From Candidatus Methanovirga meridionalis (lineage in GTDB: Archaea; Methanobacteriota; Methanobacteria; Methanobacteriales; Methanobacteriaceae): DNA of 9,376 nt. The notes under the pieces were generated by a model, which was given only the letters and a program-made list of their open reading frames with translations, searched no databases and was not told the origin of the DNA. Each line of letters begins with the position of its first letter. The stretch's first letter is position 1. Shown piece after piece: positions 5,998 to 9,376 of the stretch. The position numbers were made by a program, and so were the translations under genes. The stretch spans positions 1 through 9,376 of the forward strand of contig JAITPS010000080.1 in the NCBI GenBank assembly GCA_031289325.1. The letters are read 5' to 3'.

Positions 5998-6257
5998 TTG
6001 ATAAAGTTCTTAATAAATAATTTTTTTAAAAATAAATATTATTAAAAAATATTAATTTAAAATTATTCATATTGATTAAAATGAATTTATATTATTTATA
6101 TTAATTAAAATGAATTTATATTATTTATATTGATTAAAATGAATTTATATTATTTATATTGATTAAAATGAATTTATATGATTTATATTGATTAAAATGA
6201 ATTTATATGATTTAAAATTTAAAATTATAGATTTTCACGAATTAATATTTAAAATTT
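5998..6257 (+). mobile_element. Modular MITE-like repeat element, copy C1 (29-nt unit expanded, right end missing)
   Basis: It starts with TTGATAAAGTTCTTAATAAA and proceeds as in copies A and B, but the second module is expanded to five 29-nt units (6071-6215). After the AATTATAGATTTTCACGAAT segment it runs to TATTTAAAATTTTATACAAT and then directly into the left end of copy C2, so its right module is absent. It lies on the 5' side of the DNA methyltransferase gene, whose start is about 60 nt away, so the element borders or contains that gene's promoter. TTATAGTGGGTTTGATAAAG at the left edge resembles the left edges of copies B and C2. Confidence 0.7.
6071..6215 (+). repeat. Tandem array, five 29-nt units
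   Basis: Units begin at 6071, 6100, 6129, 6158 and 6187, each with the core ATTGATTAAAATGAATTTAT (ATTAATT in the second unit). They differ by one or two substitutions; the last two share TATATGATTTA where earlier units have TATATTATTTA, which suggests successive duplication. Copy A has one such unit and copy B two shorter ones. There are no CRISPR-like spacers. Confidence 0.85.
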
Positions 6258-6269
6258 TATACAATGGAT

Positions 6270-6576
6270 TTGATAAAGTTCTTAATAAATGATTTTTTTA
6301 AAAATGAATATTACTAAAAGATATTAATTTGTAATTAGTTATATTAATAAAATTGTATTTATATTATTTAAAATTTAAAATTATGTATTTTTATAAACTT
6401 ATATTTAAAATTAAATAATTTAATAAAAAAATTTATCATTTTAAAATTTAAGAACTTTATCATAACAATTATAATTTAATAAAAAATTATCATTTTAAAA
6501 TTTAAGAACTTTATCATAACAATTATAATTTAATAAAAAATTATCATTTTAAAATTTAAGAACTTTTCCATAATGA
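6270..6576 (+). mobile_element. Modular MITE-like repeat element, copy C2 (right end triplicated)
   Basis: The left end TTGATAAAGTTCTTAATAAA abuts the truncated copy C1. The second and third modules are present once, and the right module occurs three times before the final AACTTTTCCATAATGA end. It lies 75 nt from the 3' end of the helicase gene, in the opposite orientation to copy D on the other side of that gene. Confidence 0.7.
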
Positions 6577-6584
6577 TTATAAAT
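6421..6584 (+). repeat. Right-end module of the element, three tandem copies
   Basis: Units start at 6421 (56 nt), 6477 (54 nt) and 6531 (54 nt), each running TAATAAAAAA..TTATCATT, TTAAAATTTAAGAAC and then a variable end. The first two end ACTTTATCATAACAATTATA, and the last has the ACTTTTCCATAATGATTATA end seen in other copies. Amplification therefore involved an end variant followed by the canonical terminus. Confidence 0.85.
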
Positions 6585-6632
6585 ATGGTGGAGTTTGTAA
6601 TTTATATTATTAAGTATGGTGGAGTTTGTAAT
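6584..6632. repeat. Two direct repeats TATGGTGGAGTTTGTAAT at the helicase 3' end
   Basis: A perfect 18-nt direct repeat occupies 6584-6601 and 6615-6632, with starts 31 nt apart. These GC-bearing words stand out in AT-rich surroundings. Read on the minus strand (CAAACTCCACCATA) they resemble the CAAAC..CACCACTATA motif of the 45-nt repeat family (4680-4646) and the left flank of copy C1 (5983-5999). Confidence 0.8.
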
Positions 6633-6638
6633 ACTTAA
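6610..6638 (-). terminator. Possible terminator hairpin of the helicase gene
   Basis: TTAAGTAT (6610-6617) pairs perfectly with ATACTTAA (6631-6638) around a 13-nt loop. The stem begins about 13 nt after the helicase stop on the minus strand, and T/A-rich sequence follows. Position suggests a transcript end, but it lacks a long U-tract and archaeal termination does not need a hairpin. Confidence 0.35.
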
Positions 6639-6650
6639 ATTACTAAAAAT

Positions 6651-8477
6651 TCAATCTTTTTCAATAACAGCTTCTTTAAAGAATTCAGGGACTAATGATT
6701 TATACATTGGACTTTTAAAAAGCATGTTAATATCTTCATCAAGAATGTAAGTATGACAAAAATCATCTTCAGCTCTCATTCCTCTACCATAAGCTTGCAT
6801 TAAAGTCATAATAGTTTTATATGCATACCAATGTCTATCTCTTTTTCTTCTTTGATTAACCTGTTTATCTCCGAGATATGGGAATGGAACTTTATAAATG
6901 ATTTGAAATCTACACTTATCATAAGGTAAATCCACACCTTCACTCATTGATGGGCTTACAAGAACTAATGGTTCTTCACTTTTTTCAAAGTATCCTAATA
7001 TTCTTTCTCTATTTTGAGAACTATGAGATATTAATCTTGAATTTAGAAATTTATTTGTTATGTATTGTTGACACTTATAACTATGTGTGTGAATCAGACC
7101 TTTATCATTTGAATGTTTTTTTAAGATTTTACCCAATATTTCTAAGGTTTTAGGAGCCGTATATTTTATTCTATTTTTAGACATTTTTCCAGCTAAATTT
7201 AATTCTATTGGTCTTTTATCAACTGAAAATGGACTATCAACCTTAATATGGTATAATTCATTTGGTTTTATTCCTAACCATTTAGCAAACATTTTATGGG
7301 AGAGTATTGTAGCACTTAAAAATAGGCAAACCTCTCCATATTTAAATAAATAATTATTTGCATAATTATTAACCCGAAGTGGTTTAAATGAAACACCAAC
7401 ATCGCTTGTATCAATAACCCAATCATTTGGTTCTTTTTCAAGATTTTCTTTTAATTGTTCCAGTCTTTCAATAGTAGTCTTAATTCTATCTACTTTGTTT
7501 ATTGGAAGATCAGTTAAAGAAATTTCATTATAAGCTTCGCCAATAGCTTCAATTTCTAAAATCCAATCCTGAGGATCATCAGTTGATAAAGCTTCTTTGG
7601 ATAAGGTTTTTTTAATATCTCTTTCAAGCCGTTTATTATATAGATTTAACTCCAATATCCTCATTAACTTATCTTCAATATTATGTGCTTCATCTAAAAT
7701 TAATAAATCTCTTTTTCCAAAGTGTTTTACATAGTTAAGCTCAAGAACTGCATAATCATAATTTATTAATGTTATAGGGGAATTAATAGCATTTGCTTTT
7801 TGATTCCAATAGTGGCAATGATTATTTGAGTTGAAAAAAATACCACCACCAAAAGAATCTTCAAATGCTTTGTTTGAATCTAATGTTGGATTTTTGCTTA
7901 TCCCATACTGACAGAAAAATTTCTTTGAACTTGGAGTAGTTTTACATGTTCCAATATCACAGGTGGAATCTAAATCATCTGTTAAACAATCAAAATTATT
8001 TCTTCCTTTAACTATAGGAAACTCAAATTCGTTCATATATTGGGATTGAAGTTGTTTAGTCATTGTAAGAATATAAGCAGAGCCATACATTTTTGCAAGT
8101 GTTGTGGCAACAGCAGATTTTCCAGTCCCAGTCCCTGCTTCTAAGACTATATATTTATAACCTTCTGAAATTGCTTCTTCAATATCAGATATTATTTCAA
8201 GTTGACCTTTACGAGGATGTTCAAATGGGAAGTTTTTGATTATTTCTTCATCGATGTATGGGAAATCATCTTTTAACTCTTTAACTTTATCTTTTGATAA
8301 TGAATTATCTTCAATAGAATATGCAGCATCAATTATATTTCTACTTAATGAGCCGTTTTCATTATTGGAGCTGTTATGTTTACTATTAATTCTATTGTTA
8401 CTCTTGTATTTGTATTCTCCACAAAGACAGTTACTTTTTAACATTCCACAGTCAGGACAAAAAATTGGATTTGACAT
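6651..8477 (-). CDS. DinG/XPD-like superfamily 2 DNA helicase with putative Fe-S cluster
   Basis: The 608-residue protein has the motif set of the Rad3/XPD/DinG branch of SF2, which unwinds DNA 5' to 3' using ATP. The N-terminus has CPDCGMLKSNCLCG (7-20), a small zinc-binding-like knuckle. A Ser/Asn-rich linker (about 25-65) leads to HPRKGQ (87-92), Walker A EAGTGTGKS (113-121), TMTKQLQSQY, DEAH (262-265), LSATI (about 389-393), SPSMSEGVDLPYDKCRF and motif VI QAYGRGMR. Between motifs I and II, cysteines at about 164, 173, 178 and 189 match the place of the XPD/DinG 4Fe-4S cluster; His220-Cys221 lie nearby. The first Met at 8477 is preferred because it keeps the zinc knuckle. It may serve in repair or in resolving replication problems; the specific role is unknown. 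It has no operon partner and is flanked on both sides by the repeat family. Confidence 0.88.
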   Translation of the reverse strand: MSNPIFCPDCGMLKSNCLCGEYKYKSNNRINSKHNSSNNENGSLSRNIIDAAYSIEDNSLSKDKVKELKDDFPYIDEEIIKNFPFEHPRKGQLEIISDIEEAISEGYKYIVLEAGTGTGKSAVATTLAKMYGSAYILTMTKQLQSQYMNEFEFPIVKGRNNFDCLTDDLDSTCDIGTCKTTPSSKKFFCQYGISKNPTLDSNKAFEDSFGGGIFFNSNNHCHYWNQKANAINSPITLINYDYAVLELNYVKHFGKRDLLILDEAHNIEDKLMRILELNLYNKRLERDIKKTLSKEALSTDDPQDWILEIEAIGEAYNEISLTDLPINKVDRIKTTIERLEQLKENLEKEPNDWVIDTSDVGVSFKPLRVNNYANNYLFKYGEVCLFLSATILSHKMFAKWLGIKPNELYHIKVDSPFSVDKRPIELNLAGKMSKNRIKYTAPKTLEILGKILKKHSNDKGLIHTHSYKCQQYITNKFLNSRLISHSSQNRERILGYFEKSEEPLVLVSPSMSEGVDLPYDKCRFQIIYKVPFPYLGDKQVNQRRKRDRHWYAYKTIMTLMQAYGRGMRAEDDFCHTYILDEDINMLFKSPMYKSLVPEFFKEAVIEKD

Positions 8478-8500
8478 TATTTAATCTTTTCATTATTATA

Positions 8501-8514
8501 ATATAAATATATAA
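8501..8514 (-). promoter_or_regulatory. Possible TATA box of the helicase gene
   Basis: On the minus strand TTATATATTTATAT lies 24-37 nt upstream of the ATG at 8477, a good position for an archaeal TATA box giving a leaderless or nearly leaderless transcript. No clear Shine-Dalgarno is present (GAAAAGATTAAATAATG), which agrees with that. Confidence 0.35.
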
Positions 8515-8557
8515 TAATAGAGCATTCCAAAACTAATAATTATTTTGTATGAATAAA

Positions 8558-8586
8558 ATAAGTTATTTATTAAAAACTTTATTGAA
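8558..8586 (-). repeat. Solo left end of the modular element (fragment E)
   Basis: The minus strand reads TCAATAAAGTTTTTAATAAATAACTT, the left-end motif of the family, and most closely matches the inner left end of copy D (9153-9172). The body of an element does not follow. It lies about 80 nt upstream of the helicase start and 45 nt from the right end of copy D. It may be a deletion remnant or a recombination product. Confidence 0.65.
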
Positions 8587-8700
8587 ATTAATTATATATT
8601 AAAAAATACTTTATAATTTATATTATATTTATTATGGAAAAGTTCTTAAATTCTAAAATGATAATTTTTTTATTAAATTATTTAATTTTAAATATTACTT

Positions 8701-9090
8701 TGTAAAAATCTATAATTTTAAATATTAATTTATAAAAATCTATAATTTTAAATATTAATTTATAAAAATCTATAATTTTAAATATTAATTTATAAAAATC
8801 TATAATTTTAAATATTAATTTATAAAAATCTATAATTTTAAATATTACTTTATAAAAATCTATAATTTTAAATATTTATTTATAAAAATTTATAATTTTA
8901 AATATTATTTTATAAAAATCTATAATTTTAAATAATATTTTATAAAAATTTATAATTTTAAATATTATTTTATAAAAATCTATAATTTTAAATATTAATT
9001 TATAAAAATCTATAATTTTAAATAATATTTTATAAAAATCTATAATTTTAAATATTAATTTATAAAAATCTATAATTTTAAATAATATGA
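8701..9090 (-). repeat. Tandem array, thirteen 30-nt units
   Basis: The period is exactly 30 nt from 8701 to about 9090. On the plus strand the unit core is ATAAAAATCTATAATTTTAA, followed by ATATTAATT with variants (ATTACTT, TTTATTT, ATTATTT, AATATTT). Two units carry ATTTATAATT instead of ATCTATAATT. Unit variants are interspersed rather than graded. The same segment appears once in copies A, B, C1 and C2. The units contain no spacers. Confidence 0.95.
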
Positions 9091-9166
9091 ATATAATTTG
9101 ATTAATATAAATAATTTTAAATTATTATCTTTAATAATAATTATACTTATAAAAAAGTTATTTATT

Positions 9167-9376
9167 AAAAACTTCATCTATTAAATTAAAAACTTCATCT
9201 ATTAAATTAAAAACTTCATCTATTAAATTAAAAACTTCATCTATTAAATTAAAAACTTCATCTATTAAAAACTTCATCTATTAAAAACTTCATCTATTAA
9301 AAACTTCATCTATTAAAAACTTCATCTATTAAAAACTTCATCTATTAAAAACTTCATCTATTAAAAACTTCATTGA
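9167..9376 (-). repeat. Tandem array of left-end motifs, four 21-nt then eight 16-nt units
   Basis: On the plus strand AAAAACTTCATCTATT starts at 9167, 9188, 9209 and 9230 (21-nt period, with AAATT added) and then at 9251, 9267, 9283, 9299, 9315, 9331, 9347 and 9363 (16-nt period). Reverse-complemented, the unit is AATAGATGAAGTTTTT, a version of the element's left end GATAAAGTTTTTAATA. The last unit, at the window edge, reads AAAAACTTCATTGA, like a genuine outer end (TCAATGAAGTTTTT). The array may or may not continue outside the window. Confidence 0.95.

Larger units (their letters stand above)
8630..9376 (-). mobile_element. Modular MITE-like repeat element, copy D (two modules massively expanded)
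   Basis: Read on the minus strand, the element begins at or beyond the window edge with a tandem array of left-end motifs (9376-9167). It continues with a body like copy B (TTATATTAATCAAATTATAT, about 9111-9092), passes a 30-nt tandem array (9090-8701), then has the usual AAATTAAATAATTTAATAAA and TTATCATTTTAGAATTTAAG modules and ends at TTCTTAAA/AACTTTTCCATAAT near 8630. Length is at least 747 bp against about 200 bp for copy A, almost all of it due to the two arrays. No coding potential is seen. Confidence 0.75.

Noticed and set aside
6947..7153. Open frame on the plus strand within the helicase gene
   Set aside because: Antisense shadow with low-complexity hydrophobic translation.
4791..8477. 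Methyltransferase plus helicase as a defence or restriction system
   Set aside because: The two genes are separated by about 710 nt of repeats, there is no nuclease, and I recognise no defence system with this pair alone.
8236..8484. Open frame on the plus strand over the helicase N-terminus
   Set aside because: The Leu/Ser-rich translation is the complement of the Asn/Ser-rich linker; a shadow.
8701..9376. CRISPR array
   Set aside because: Units are contiguous without unique spacers, the periods are 30, 21 and 16 nt, and no cas genes are present; these are simple tandem repeats.
9167..9376. Repeat-protein coding region
   Set aside because: The 16-nt period is not a multiple of three and stop codons occur in the frames; non-coding.

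Overview
The window looks like chromosomal DNA from a very AT-rich methanogenic archaeon, most likely of the Methanobacteriaceae (Methanobrevibacter- or Methanosphaera-like). The grounds are the extreme A+T content, a KsgA/Dim1 gene followed by a HemK2-type release-factor methyltransferase (an archaeal gene pair), a tRNA-Arg without encoded CCA, TATA-like boxes close to starts, and an XPD-like helicase. The genus is inference; no 16S or marker gene is present.

Layout. Positions 1-296 hold a repeat-rich leader with hairpins, then a hotdog acyl-CoA thioesterase (297-692, +). Next come the 16S rRNA dimethyladenosine transferase ksgA (best start 828, +) and a HemK2/Mtq2-like glutamine methyltransferase (2124-2723, +). 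tRNA-Arg(UCG) (3214-3289, +) converges on an HI0933-like flavoprotein (3324-4553, -). A D12-class adenine-specific DNA methyltransferase with no restriction partner in view (4791-5939, -) and a DinG/XPD-type Fe-S helicase (6651-8477, -) follow. The genes are separate, widely spaced units. KsgA and HemK2 both serve translation (ribosome maturation and release-factor modification), and the tRNA adds to that theme. The methyltransferase and helicase act on DNA and are both embedded in repeats.

The unusual content is between the genes. A family of about 200-bp non-coding elements occurs at about 1829-2028, 2838-3048, 5998-6257, 6270-6576 (all +) and 8630-9376 (-), with a solo end at 8558-8586. 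The ends form an imperfect inverted repeat around AAAGTTYTTAA, so it resembles a MITE. Most strikingly, the copies carry tandem amplification of different internal modules: a 29-nt unit x5, a 54-56-nt right-end unit x3, a 30-nt unit x13, and a 16/21-nt left-end unit x12. Two copies bracket the helicase gene with their right ends facing inward. A second repeat family, with a perfect 45-nt core, sits in inverted orientation upstream of the thioesterase and of the flavoprotein at almost the same distance from each start codon.

No CRISPR array, rRNA, transposase or complete restriction-modification locus is visible. I see no proven new multi-gene system; the best candidate for something undescribed is the modular non-coding repeat family.
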